From assembly GCA_900315765.1 (NCBI GenBank), contig ONAK01000039.1:1-49206 (forward strand): a stretch of DNA of 49,206 nucleotides. The letters are read 5' to 3'. This document shows, piece after piece, positions 7,596 through 14,323 of this stretch. Under the pieces are notes generated by a model, which saw only the letters and a list, made by a program, of their open reading frames with translations, was not told the DNA's origin and ran no database searches. Every line of letters starts with the position of its first letter. Positions within the stretch are counted from its first letter, which is position 1. The DNA is from an uncultured Prevotella sp. (GTDB taxonomy: Bacteria > Bacteroidota > Bacteroidia > Bacteroidales > Bacteroidaceae). Made by a program: the position numbers and the translations under genes.

Positions 7596-8990
7596 TTAAT
7601 ACAATTCTGCGAAAAGGTCGGGTTCTATCACCATGTTTCTGTAGCCCTCCAACTTCGTGGTGCCTTTGAGATACTGGTAACCGAAACGGCAGCGGAGACA
7701 CTGGCGCTTGTCACAATACTCACGCTGCTGTTGGATAAGTGCCTGAGTCTGTCCTGCGCTATCGGCATTGATGCCGTACTGCTGCCAGTGCTTGGTGATG
7801 GCGTTCTTCTCCGCCTTGCACACTTCAATGAGGTCGAAGGCTTGGTCACAATACTTTTCCTGCGCCATCTCACGACCGTATGCGAAGAGCATGGGCACGA
7901 CTGCGTTAATGACTATCAGATTCAGCCGTTCTGCGGTCAGTTGATTGGTGCCCGTCTTGCTTGTCGCTCCGAAATGGCAGCGTGTCTGCCAATAGGGTGT
8001 GGCAGATACTTTCAGCAGATTCCTCACTTCCGTCATTGTCTCGCATTTGAGCATGGTGTGTAAGGAGGTCTTGCGCTGATAGTACATATTGGCAAGGAAT
8101 GAGAAAGCAAGGTGCGGAGTGCGGTTGCGTCCGTTGCCCATCGGTTGCCATTGCTTGCCGTCAAGGGGCTGGAGTGAATACTTGTGCGCAAGATAGAGAT
8201 ATTCGTTGCGGAGTTTGGCGAAATAACCCTCGTTCAGTGCATCGTGCTGAAAGCGTTCGGGGATGGTGTCGAGTTCCAATAATCCTGCCTGTCCGAGAAA
8301 GAGGGCTTCCAACTGGAAGAGGTCATCGGCGTGGAAGTCTGTCACCGACATTGGCAGCGACTTTGCCCACTGCTCCATCAAGTCACCATTGACACCCATT
8401 CCGAAAGTGCGGGCAATGGTCACGAAATAGGCTGCTTCCCAACTGCCAAACTCCTTTGCCCTGCGCCTTATTTCCTCGGTCTGCCATTCCAAACGCTCGG
8501 TCTGTAAGGCACTGAGCCATGAATTGACGGTGAGGCGGGTGCAGTTCTCCTTTACGTTCTGATGGCACACCGTCTGCCCTTGATCGGATGCGAGTATCAA
8601 GTATCGCTTTGCGACTTCCTGCGGCACCTCCATCGGCATAACGCTGACGGGTTGTCCTGCGGAGTTGATGATGTCCGTATCGGCATTGCCCACCACAGCG
8701 AGGATAACGTTGTCATACGCCTTGTCCTTATCCATATTATTCAGATACCAGTCTGATGCGTTCTCGGTCACAACGACATTGCCAATCCATAGTACACCAT
8801 TCAACTTCAATTTGACATTGAAGTAGTCGGGGGCATCGCCTCGGCGGTTGAATAATCCCGGGTCTATGACCTCCACGTCCTTTCCGTCCGTGGTCTGTCC
8901 GTTGTTCTTCACCATCTTATGTTTCCAAACGAATTGCAGTTGCCTTGTCTTGGCGGTTCTCGTTCTGCTGATTGCTTTTATTCTTGCCAT
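7596..8990 (-). CDS. Divergent DUF2851-family protein
   Basis: The 464-residue protein is plainly DUF2851: LQFVWKHKM near the start, VEVIDPGL, PDYFNVKLKLNGVLWIGN, WLSALQTERLEW, FGQAGLLE, CHFGATSKTGTNQLTAERLN, and the C-terminal cysteine cluster CDKRQCLRCRFGYQYLKG. I chose Met at 8990 (MARIKAISRT) over an in-frame upstream start because the extra 26 residues are not family-like. Chromosomal members carry an N-terminal GNVEIH...HGHD...ILHVV pattern; here it reads GNVVVT...NNMD...ILAVV, so the conserved Glu and His residues are gone. It is the last gene of the ICE minus-strand operon. Function unknown; possibly an inactive or repurposed paralog. Confidence 0.8.
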   Translation of the reverse strand: MARIKAISRTRTAKTRQLQFVWKHKMVKNNGQTTDGKDVEVIDPGLFNRRGDAPDYFNVKLKLNGVLWIGNVVVTENASDWYLNNMDKDKAYDNVILAVVGNADTDIINSAGQPVSVMPMEVPQEVAKRYLILASDQGQTVCHQNVKENCTRLTVNSWLSALQTERLEWQTEEIRRRAKEFGSWEAAYFVTIARTFGMGVNGDLMEQWAKSLPMSVTDFHADDLFQLEALFLGQAGLLELDTIPERFQHDALNEGYFAKLRNEYLYLAHKYSLQPLDGKQWQPMGNGRNRTPHLAFSFLANMYYQRKTSLHTMLKCETMTEVRNLLKVSATPYWQTRCHFGATSKTGTNQLTAERLNLIVINAVVPMLFAYGREMAQEKYCDQAFDLIEVCKAEKNAITKHWQQYGINADSAGQTQALIQQQREYCDKRQCLRCRFGYQYLKGTTKLEGYRNMVIEPDLFAELY

Positions 8991-9045
8991 TGTCTTTCTG
9001 TTTTTTAGTGGCGGGAATGGTTGCCCACTCCCACCTTGTTGATAC

Positions 9046-9282
9046 TTATGCGTGATAGAAGTCTGCATCTACGACTTCCGCTAAGAGACTGCCAATGTCG
9101 GGGCATGTAGTGGTATAGGGTTCGTCTATTCCTCGCCAGTCCACGACAAAGCCGTGCTTGAAGTTTGCGTCAATAAAGGATTGCACCAATTCCGTGTCTA
9201 AATCGTCAAGTCCGCTAAAATCCCAATACTCGATAGCGTTGACTGCCCATGTAGGTATGGCAAATGTTCCTGCGAATTTCAT
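9046..9282 (-). CDS. Hypothetical acidic small protein
   Basis: A 78-residue protein beginning MKFAGTFAIPTWAVNAIEYW, then an Asp-rich middle (FSGLDDLDTELVQSFID) and WRGIDEPYTTTCPDIG. No signal peptide or membrane segment. It overlaps the upstream gene's stop by four bases (9279-9282), so it is a coupled member of the minus-strand ICE operon. Such small acidic proteins are common in the DNA-metabolism/anti-restriction sections of Bacteroides ICEs. I do not recognise the family. Confidence 0.65.
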   Translation of the reverse strand: MKFAGTFAIPTWAVNAIEYWDFSGLDDLDTELVQSFIDANFKHGFVVDWRGIDEPYTTTCPDIGSLLAEVVDADFYHA

Positions 9283-9551
9283 ATTACCTCCTTGTCGTTA
9301 AGAATTACCAATAATAGTCTGTTCTCCATGATTATCCCATTGGATGGGTTGCGCTGCTTCAACCAAAAGTGACGGGAGCCAAACCCCCAAATGAAATTAC
9401 GCTCAAATTCGGGTCTCTGTGGGTCGTGTTCCATCGCCCGTCTCAGTTCTTCCCTGCTATTGCAGAGGTTAATAAGGTTACACAGATATACGAATAGGTC
9501 TGAGGTATTAAACTCCCAAAGGATAATCTTGCTTTCAATTTCGATGCTCAT
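9279..9551 (-). CDS. Hypothetical small protein
   Basis: A 90-residue protein (MSIEIESKIILWEFNTSDLF ... ending ILNDKEVI), with a leucine-rich helix region and an aromatic middle (NFIWGFGSRHFWLKQRN). It overlaps both neighbours by four bases, so the three small genes 9046-9856 form a tightly coupled set. No motif points to a function. Confidence 0.6.
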   Translation of the reverse strand: MSIEIESKIILWEFNTSDLFVYLCNLINLCNSREELRRAMEHDPQRPEFERNFIWGFGSRHFWLKQRNPSNGIIMENRLLLVILNDKEVI

Positions 9552-9856
9552 AATGATGTCGTTTTAATAATGTAATAGTATTCTTCACTCTCTCTGCCTC
9601 GCATAAGTACGGGCTTGCCATTCAGCAAACGGCAAATTTCCTCGTGTTCCGTTCCCATGAAGTCAACGTGCATCCGTTCTTGGTCGGCTTTAAGAATGAG
9701 GCTTGTCTCGTCCTCGTTGCCTCCCCAATAACGGCTGTCGCCATTGCCTTTCTCTGTCACTACCTCGGCAATCTCACCCACTGCATCAGCCTTGCGGCTT
9801 TTGCAGTAGGGGATAATGGTGATTGCCAGTCCTTTCAAATAGTCTTTCGTGCTCAT
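9548..9856 (-). CDS. Hypothetical small protein
   Basis: A 102-residue soluble protein beginning MSTKDYLKGLAITIIPYCKS, with acidic patches (DAVGEIAEVVTEKG, GGNEDETSLI) and a C-terminal EEYYYIIKTTSL. It overlaps the next gene by four bases and lies 25 bases after the PcfJ-like gene. Family not recognised; it belongs to the ICE accessory operon. Confidence 0.6.
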   Translation of the reverse strand: MSTKDYLKGLAITIIPYCKSRKADAVGEIAEVVTEKGNGDSRYWGGNEDETSLILKADQERMHVDFMGTEHEEICRLLNGKPVLMRGRESEEYYYIIKTTSL

Positions 9857-9881
9857 TGTCTATATCATTTATGTTATTGTA

Positions 9882-11159
9882 TTATGCAGCCTTTAACCGC
9901 TGTCCGATAAGGTATGCGTTCTTGTTCACAAGGTCTATGATACGGGCATGGTGTTCCGTAAACTCGTTGCATGCGCCATAGCATTGCAGTACCTTCATAG
10001 TCTTTAGCGATACCTCAATCGTCTCTACTCGTTTGCCGTCAATGGTAGCGGATAGGATAAGAGAGTTCTTTTTCAGATAGTATTTGTTGCTGTAAACGCA
10101 GTGGTGCATGTGCTCGCCCTCCTGCAAGTATTCCTCAACACTTTCAAGGACATGGACACAGATTAAGCCATCTGTGAAGTGTATGCCGAAGTAGCGGGAT
10201 TTGAGTTTGCGGAACTTCTCTTCATCTTTTTGGAATTGTTCTATCTTGTCTTTGATATTCTTTTCTATCTCCTTTCTCTCCTTCTTCTCTATCCATCGGT
10301 CGTGCTCTGCTTTGAGGTCTGTCGGGCATACATACTTGGCATTATGCAGGTCTTTGCCGAAATAGCGGAGTGCGTCTATATAGTCACACCAAACGGATGC
10401 GTCATTGATGGCATAATGGTTACGGATGCAGACTTTCACGGATGCCCAATAGAGGTCAATGTCTCTGTATTGGTCGTAGATGAACTTTCGGGCAAGTTCG
10501 TGATAGCCAGCCTTTATAAGTGTCTCGGTCTTGGCATTTGTCAGCAGGGACTCGAAGAGGGCAGACGGCAGGGTTTTGTGAAAGTTCCCGTCAAAGCCGT
10601 TGCGTTTCAGTTCGGGGATGATGTCAAACTGAGGATAGACACTGCATCCGTCCACGATGGGGAATGCCGTTGAGTGGGTGCGGATTTCAAGGCTTGAACC
10701 ACAGAGCCAGTCGTCTATGCAGTAACTAAAGGGTGCGCGGAGCCTTGACGTGGTGCAGGTGTTCCCGTCCTTGTCTATCCACCTCTGCATGACCTCTGTG
10801 CAAGTGTAGGTTGTTTTCTCGCCTTTCCACTGGTGGGTACGGATGAAGAAATAGCGGAGTACCTGCAATCCGTCAGCCGTGGTGATGATGCTGAAATAGC
10901 CTACTTGCGAAATTTTCTGCTTATTCGTTTCCTTGATGGTGAGGTGCTTTCCGCAGTGAGGGCAGACGGCTTCTTCCGTTCCTTCCTCAGTGACGAAGGT
11001 ATGTCCGCACTCCATGCAGGTGGTCTTTCCGCTTTTCAGCCGGTAGGCATAGAAGTACACGGAATGGTCGTAGCCCCACTGCATCTGTCTCTTGGTGGCA
11101 GGGCGCAGTTTCTTCATTGCTGCCACAACTTGGCGCTGAAAGTCGTTCTTGGGTCTCAT
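9882..11159 (-). CDS. PcfJ-like protein
   Basis: A 425-residue protein of the PcfJ family, named from an enterococcal conjugative plasmid and common in Bacteroides ICEs. The N-terminal part has a zinc ribbon with Cys48/Cys51 and Cys66/Cys69 (CMEC, CPHC). The C-terminal part holds the conserved helix-rich block with GEHMHHCVYSNKYY (buried histidines) and DGKRVETIEVSLK. A Lys/Glu-rich coiled coil (KKERKEIEKNIKDKIEQFQK) separates them. It follows the PcfK-like gene by two bases, the usual pairing. Molecular role unknown; likely DNA processing or element maintenance. Confidence 0.85.
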   Translation of the reverse strand: MRPKNDFQRQVVAAMKKLRPATKRQMQWGYDHSVYFYAYRLKSGKTTCMECGHTFVTEEGTEEAVCPHCGKHLTIKETNKQKISQVGYFSIITTADGLQVLRYFFIRTHQWKGEKTTYTCTEVMQRWIDKDGNTCTTSRLRAPFSYCIDDWLCGSSLEIRTHSTAFPIVDGCSVYPQFDIIPELKRNGFDGNFHKTLPSALFESLLTNAKTETLIKAGYHELARKFIYDQYRDIDLYWASVKVCIRNHYAINDASVWCDYIDALRYFGKDLHNAKYVCPTDLKAEHDRWIEKKERKEIEKNIKDKIEQFQKDEEKFRKLKSRYFGIHFTDGLICVHVLESVEEYLQEGEHMHHCVYSNKYYLKKNSLILSATIDGKRVETIEVSLKTMKVLQCYGACNEFTEHHARIIDLVNKNAYLIGQRLKAA

Positions 11160-11161
11160 AG

Positions 11162-11581
11162 TCAGAAATTGAATAGCATTGGTTGTACTTGTGCGGTCTG
11201 TTCTCTCTTGGCGGTCGGCTTCTTGCGGTTGGCAATGCGGTTGTAGCAGTCCCTTTGGTATTGTGCCATCGCCTCGCGTCTTGCCTCTGCCTTTTCCTCG
11301 TCTGTCAGTTCTACCACATGATTAACCGCCACTTGCAGATAGTCCACAGACTTGCCGACTTCGATGTCCTCTTCTTGGTAGTAATGAACTGCCATTCCGT
11401 AAATCTCGTCATCCTCAAATCCGTTGCATCCGCTTTCCTGCACTTGATTGAGAATGTAGGTCACGCAGTCGTTGATGTTCTTCTTCGGGTCTGCATACCT
11501 TTCAGCAAAGTTGGTGTCATAGGTTGCCATTTCCATAAGGTATGCCTGAATGGTCTCCTTAAATGCTCTTGTTGCGTCCAT
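11162..11581 (-). CDS. PcfK-like protein
   Basis: A 139-residue acidic, helical protein (ATRAFKETIQAYLMEMATYD; DDEIYGMAVHYYQEEDIEVG; LTDEEKAEARREAMAQYQRD) ending in a basic tail (NRKKPTAKREQ) and AQVQPMLFNF. Composition, length and its place directly before a PcfJ-like gene identify it as PcfK-like. PcfK and PcfJ occur together in conjugative elements of Firmicutes and Bacteroidetes; function is not established. The minus-strand operon order is small membrane protein, ComF-like, RadC, PcfK, PcfJ. Confidence 0.8.
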   Translation of the reverse strand: MDATRAFKETIQAYLMEMATYDTNFAERYADPKKNINDCVTYILNQVQESGCNGFEDDEIYGMAVHYYQEEDIEVGKSVDYLQVAVNHVVELTDEEKAEARREAMAQYQRDCYNRIANRKKPTAKREQTAQVQPMLFNF

Positions 11582-11605
11582 ATTGATAAGTATTTAGATG
11601 AATAA

Positions 11606-12304
11606 TTAGATTTTGCCCTGCTCGTGGTAGGAATAGTATGCTCCGTCCGTAACGATAACATGGTCAGAGAAGTGAATACGCATTACTTCACATGCACACT
11701 TGATACTCTTCGTCAGTTCATCGTCATATCTGCTCGGTGTCAGGCTTCCGCTTGGGTGGTTGTGAACGGCTGCAAGGATGGTTGCGTTACTCAGTACGGC
11801 TTCACGCATGATGATACGAACATCTACACTTGTCTCGGTGATTCCTCCTTGGCTGATTTTCACGGACTTGATAAGTTTGTAGTTGTTGTTCATCAGTAGG
11901 ATGTGGAATTGCTCTACCTCCAAATCCATCATTTGGGGTAGCATATAGTGATAGATACGGGTGGCGGTGCTCATGTCGGGGCGGAGTTCTGTGGTTGCTG
12001 CTTGTCTGCGCTTGCCTAACTCAACTGCTGCCTTAATCTTACATGCGGTCTGAGTGCCTACACCTTCAATGTCCTCCAATTCGTCGAAACGTGCCTTGCC
12101 CAGTGTGTTGAGGTTGTTGTTGAACTTGCCCATAACGTGTTTGGCAATATCCACTGCGCTGTACTGCTGTGTTCCGCTTCCGATAAGGATTGCTAATAAC
12201 TCTGCGTCCGTAAGGCTGTCAGTGCCTAAACGCTGTAAACGGTCGGTGGGGCGGTCTTCGGGTGCCCACTGCTTGATGCTCAGTCTTAATGCTGCTGTAC
12301 TCAT
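11606..12304 (-). CDS. radC: RadC-family JAMM/MPN domain protein
   Basis: A 232-residue protein with a UPF0758 N-terminal region, a helix-hairpin-helix at about 74-93 (DIEGVGTQTACKIKAA) and a C-terminal MPN domain with the JAMM metal motif H181-N-H183-PSG...D194. It is full length for RadC. The start is taken at 12304 (MSTAALRLSIKQW); the longer open frame upstream lies within the ComF-like gene. RadC copies are frequent on mobile elements and are predicted zinc hydrolases whose substrate is unknown; a role in anti-restriction or recombination is often suggested. Confidence 0.92.
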   Translation of the reverse strand: MSTAALRLSIKQWAPEDRPTDRLQRLGTDSLTDAELLAILIGSGTQQYSAVDIAKHVMGKFNNNLNTLGKARFDELEDIEGVGTQTACKIKAAVELGKRRQAATTELRPDMSTATRIYHYMLPQMMDLEVEQFHILLMNNNYKLIKSVKISQGGITETSVDVRIIMREAVLSNATILAAVHNHPSGSLTPSRYDDELTKSIKCACEVMRIHFSDHVIVTDGAYYSYHEQGKI

Positions 12305-12306
12305 AA

Positions 12307-12840
12307 TCAGTTGTATTGATAATTTGATGTTCTGTGAAATGTCTTTGTCTTGGCGAGAAAGAGGGTCATTCTCACGTCTGCACCTGCTGCCTGCATCTGC
12401 TCGATAAAGGCATTGGCAGTGGCACAAGTGGTGCAAATGTCGTCTATCAGCAACACACGCTTGCCGTTGAAATAGTCGGTGTCTATCTGCACGTTGCTCT
12501 TTTGTCCGTGCTTCTTGCTGATATGCACTTTCTCACGCTTGCCGATAACTTGGATATGCTCAAAGCCGTTGATTGCATTGCACATGGCGCACACGTCTGC
12601 GGAAAATCTCTTGTATCTGCGCTTATTGGTCTGCTCACAACTGGCAGGGATGCAGACTATGACGGTGTTTGTCAAGTCCATTGCGGAAAGGGTCTTGCCA
12701 ACTATCTGCGCTGCCCACTTGGTTGCATACCTCCGACCTGCTTTGAAGTCGAGCAAGTGGCGCATAGTGTCCTGCGTCTCGAAGTCTGCTTTCCTCATAT
12801 AGCGTTGAGGGGTGTACTGCATAATGGCGTATTTGAACAT
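12307..12840 (-). CDS. ComF-like phosphoribosyltransferase
   Basis: A 177-residue protein with the type I phosphoribosyltransferase PRPP-binding loop VLLIDDICTTCATANAF at about 129-145, preceded by VIVCIPAS (about 60-67), as in ComF. The zinc-finger part of full-length ComF is missing, as in other ICE copies. The stop lies two bases before the radC start, so the genes are coupled. ComF proteins are linked to DNA uptake and single-strand DNA handling; in an ICE a role in processing incoming DNA is plausible but unproven. Confidence 0.8.
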   Translation of the reverse strand: MFKYAIMQYTPQRYMRKADFETQDTMRHLLDFKAGRRYATKWAAQIVGKTLSAMDLTNTVIVCIPASCEQTNKRRYKRFSADVCAMCNAINGFEHIQVIGKREKVHISKKHGQKSNVQIDTDYFNGKRVLLIDDICTTCATANAFIEQMQAAGADVRMTLFLAKTKTFHRTSNYQYN

Positions 12841-12852
12841 ATCTGAAAGGGA

Positions 12853-13026
12853 TTAGAGGATGATACGTGCAAGGAATAACACCGTCCAGAAAGCGGCTAC
12901 AATGAGCCATAGGACGAGGTTTACGACTGCCTTGAAGCAATGCCACAGGATGCGGACTGCCCAAAGGATGGTGCGGAAGAGGAAGTAACCCATAACCGCT
13001 AATGTTGTTGTACTGTTATATGCCAT
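12853..13026 (-). CDS. Small two-helix membrane protein
   Basis: A 57-residue open frame (MAYNSTTTLAVMGYFLFRTI ... ending FLARIIL) that starts at 13026 and stops 12 bases before the ComF-like gene. It is almost entirely hydrophobic, with two aromatic-rich helices (GYFLFRTILWAVRILWHCF; VVNLVLWLIVAAFWTVLFL) and a few arginines and a lysine. Position at the head of the operon, downstream of a promoter at 13152-13159, and absence of any other gene there support it being real. Family unknown. Confidence 0.6.
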   Translation of the reverse strand: MAYNSTTTLAVMGYFLFRTILWAVRILWHCFKAVVNLVLWLIVAAFWTVLFLARIIL

Positions 13027-13151
13027 AACCTTTATTTTTTATGTGGATCCAGGAGCTGTGAAGTGAAGTTCCTAATGAACCAATCCGTTTCCTCGAATCC
13101 ACCGTTTTTTTTGCGTCTCCTATCGCCGTTTGTTTGTTCCTGCGGCCCGAT

Positions 13152-13277
13152 CAAAGGTAGCAGAATTGGATTCGCAAAGTTTTTTCGGCGAAATACTACC
13201 CCCTTGCGGGTGTGGAGATTTCCCCGAAACCCCTTGGGGCTTGAAACTTTGCCATTCCAATTTGCGTTTTACCTTTG
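13152..13277. promoter_or_regulatory. Mirror-image divergent promoters in an inverted repeat
   Basis: CAAAGGTA at 13152-13159 is a minus-strand TACCTTTG, suited to drive the operon starting at 13026. TACCTTTG at 13270-13277 points right, with TTTG at 13248-13251 as a -33 element. Both lie at the outer ends of an imperfect inverted repeat (13152-13182 with 13243-13277; inner part AATTGGAnTnGCAAAGTTT). The rightward promoter faces no recognisable gene. Confidence 0.6.
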
Positions 13278-13493
13278 CCACAGGAACAATCAAACATCAG
13301 GCGAAAGGGGACAAAAGCGGTGCGTTCGGGAAACGGATTCGCACATTCGGGCTACTCCCGTTCCCTCTCTTCGCCAAGGCGAACGTACTTTTGGGTTGGT
13401 AATGCTGTTCGCTGGTGGCGAACTGATGTTAGGAATTATCAGATGGAGTGATTCGTAAAAGCAACCAGAACAAAGCGGATGAGAATAAGAAAT

Positions 13494-13557
13494 CGGCTGT
13501 CCTCACCTGCAATACTGAATGCCCTTGCGGTTTCCAGTTTGCAAGTGAGGACAGCCG
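13494..13557. repeat. Hairpin, 19-bp arms
   Basis: Bases 13494-13512 pair with 13539-13557 with a single G-U mismatch around a 26-base loop. Flanking AGCGGATGAGA / TCTCGTCCGCT can extend the stem outward. It lies in the gene-free stretch between the ICE operon and the AT-rich gene block. Confidence 0.8.
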
Positions 13558-13577
13558 TTTTCTCTCGTCCGCTGACA

Positions 13578-13642
13578 GTCGGGCGTGTCTTATAGCCTTG
13601 TCAGTGTCTTGCACACTGACAAGGCTATAAGACTTGCCCGAC
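13578..13642. repeat. Long hairpin, 30-bp arms, 5-base loop
   Basis: Arms 13578-13607 and 13613-13642 match at 28 of 30 positions; the inner 19 bp (CTTATAGCCTTGTCAGTGT and its complement) are perfect around the loop CTTGC. There is no T-tract after it on either strand, so it is not an ordinary terminator. It could be a transfer-origin or replication-origin hairpin, or part of a structured RNA. Confidence 0.85.
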
Positions 13643-13796
13643 GACATTAACGCTTTTACGACGGTCGGATGTGCTTTTCAGTATCAAATAACGGTGTCAG
13701 TGGCCGACGATTGACTATAAAGTGATATGGCTCACGGTTATTGTATGTAGCCTTTGGCTTGACGTTACAGATTGCGAAAGCCTACATTCGGAAAAA

Positions 13797-13881
13797 GGGG
13801 ACAACCACAATTCAGTGTGCGCGTCGGCTGAAGCGAACGTGTTCGATCAGGCGGTGGTACTCTGAATTGCGGTTATTCCCC
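13797..13881. repeat. Inverted repeat, ~19-bp arms
   Basis: GGGGACAACCACAATTCAG (13797-13815) faces CTGAATTGCGGTTATTCCCC (13862-13881), with about 17 pairs and a 46-base spacer. It is the third large inverted repeat in this gene-free stretch. Confidence 0.7.
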
Positions 13882-14022
13882 AGATAGTCCGAAGATGTCA
13901 TCTGCTCGTCTGATGTCTGCTTCGGGCGGCAACAATCGCTTTCGCAACCAAACTTTGGGCAGACAAACGATTCCAAATACTGTTATACGTAACTATAAGT
14001 TTCTTATAAAAGACTTCTAAAG

Positions 14023-14118
14023 GTAACTACTCAGCACCCTGCATAAGTTGAATCAATAGGTCCATGCTGTACCTGTTTATTTAGTAACTACTCATGGCAC
14101 GGGTACTGAGTAGTTACT
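14023..14118. repeat. GTAACTACTCA repeat cluster
   Basis: GTAACTACTCA occurs directly at 14023-14033 and 14084-14094 and inverted at 14107-14117. The last two form a perfect 12-bp-arm hairpin (14083-14094 with 14107-14118) around a 12-base loop. Sequence composition turns AT-rich just upstream, so the cluster lies near the junction of the ICE-like and AT-rich blocks. It could be a protein-binding or recombination site. Confidence 0.65.
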
Positions 14119-14198
14119 TATAACGAGGTAATCGTTAAGAAAATATAATTATTATATTGTTTTTAAAGTGTTACTACCAATAATTAAATACTAATTAG

Positions 14199-14206
14199 TA
14201 TCTTTG
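14199..14206 (+). promoter_or_regulatory. -7 promoter element TATCTTTG of the three-gene operon
   Basis: TATCTTTG matches TAnnTTTG and is the only such element just upstream of the giant gene, giving a leader of roughly 110 bases. No clear TTTG -33 element is seen. The leader contains a small perfect hairpin (TTTAAAA-TCGG-TTTTAAA, 14295-14312) 11 bases before the start codon, which might affect translation. Confidence 0.5.
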
Positions 14207-14323
14207 CCGCAGATAATCACTGTTTTGAATTGCAATTTTACATAATCAACAAATTGAAAGAAGAATACAAAGTTCTTAAAATAAGTATTTGTAGTTTAAA
14301 ATCGGTTTTAAAATATTAATTAT

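Noticed and set aside
12307-12840. ComF-like gene as a purine or pyrimidine salvage phosphoribosyltransferase
   Set aside because: Context with radC and PcfJ/PcfK-like genes and the CTTCATA variant of the PRPP loop fit the ICE ComF group better.
13063-13458. Open frames on the plus strand in the hairpin-rich tract
   Set aside because: They run through inverted repeats and a promoter, have Arg/Pro/Ser-biased translations with no recognisable domain, and two different frames are open over the same bases.
13589-13631. Long perfect hairpin as a transcription terminator
   Set aside because: No T-tract follows on either strand and no gene ends nearby, so another role is more likely.
13494-14118. 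CRISPR array
   Set aside because: The repeats are inverted and unequal with no regular spacer pattern, and no cas gene is in the window.
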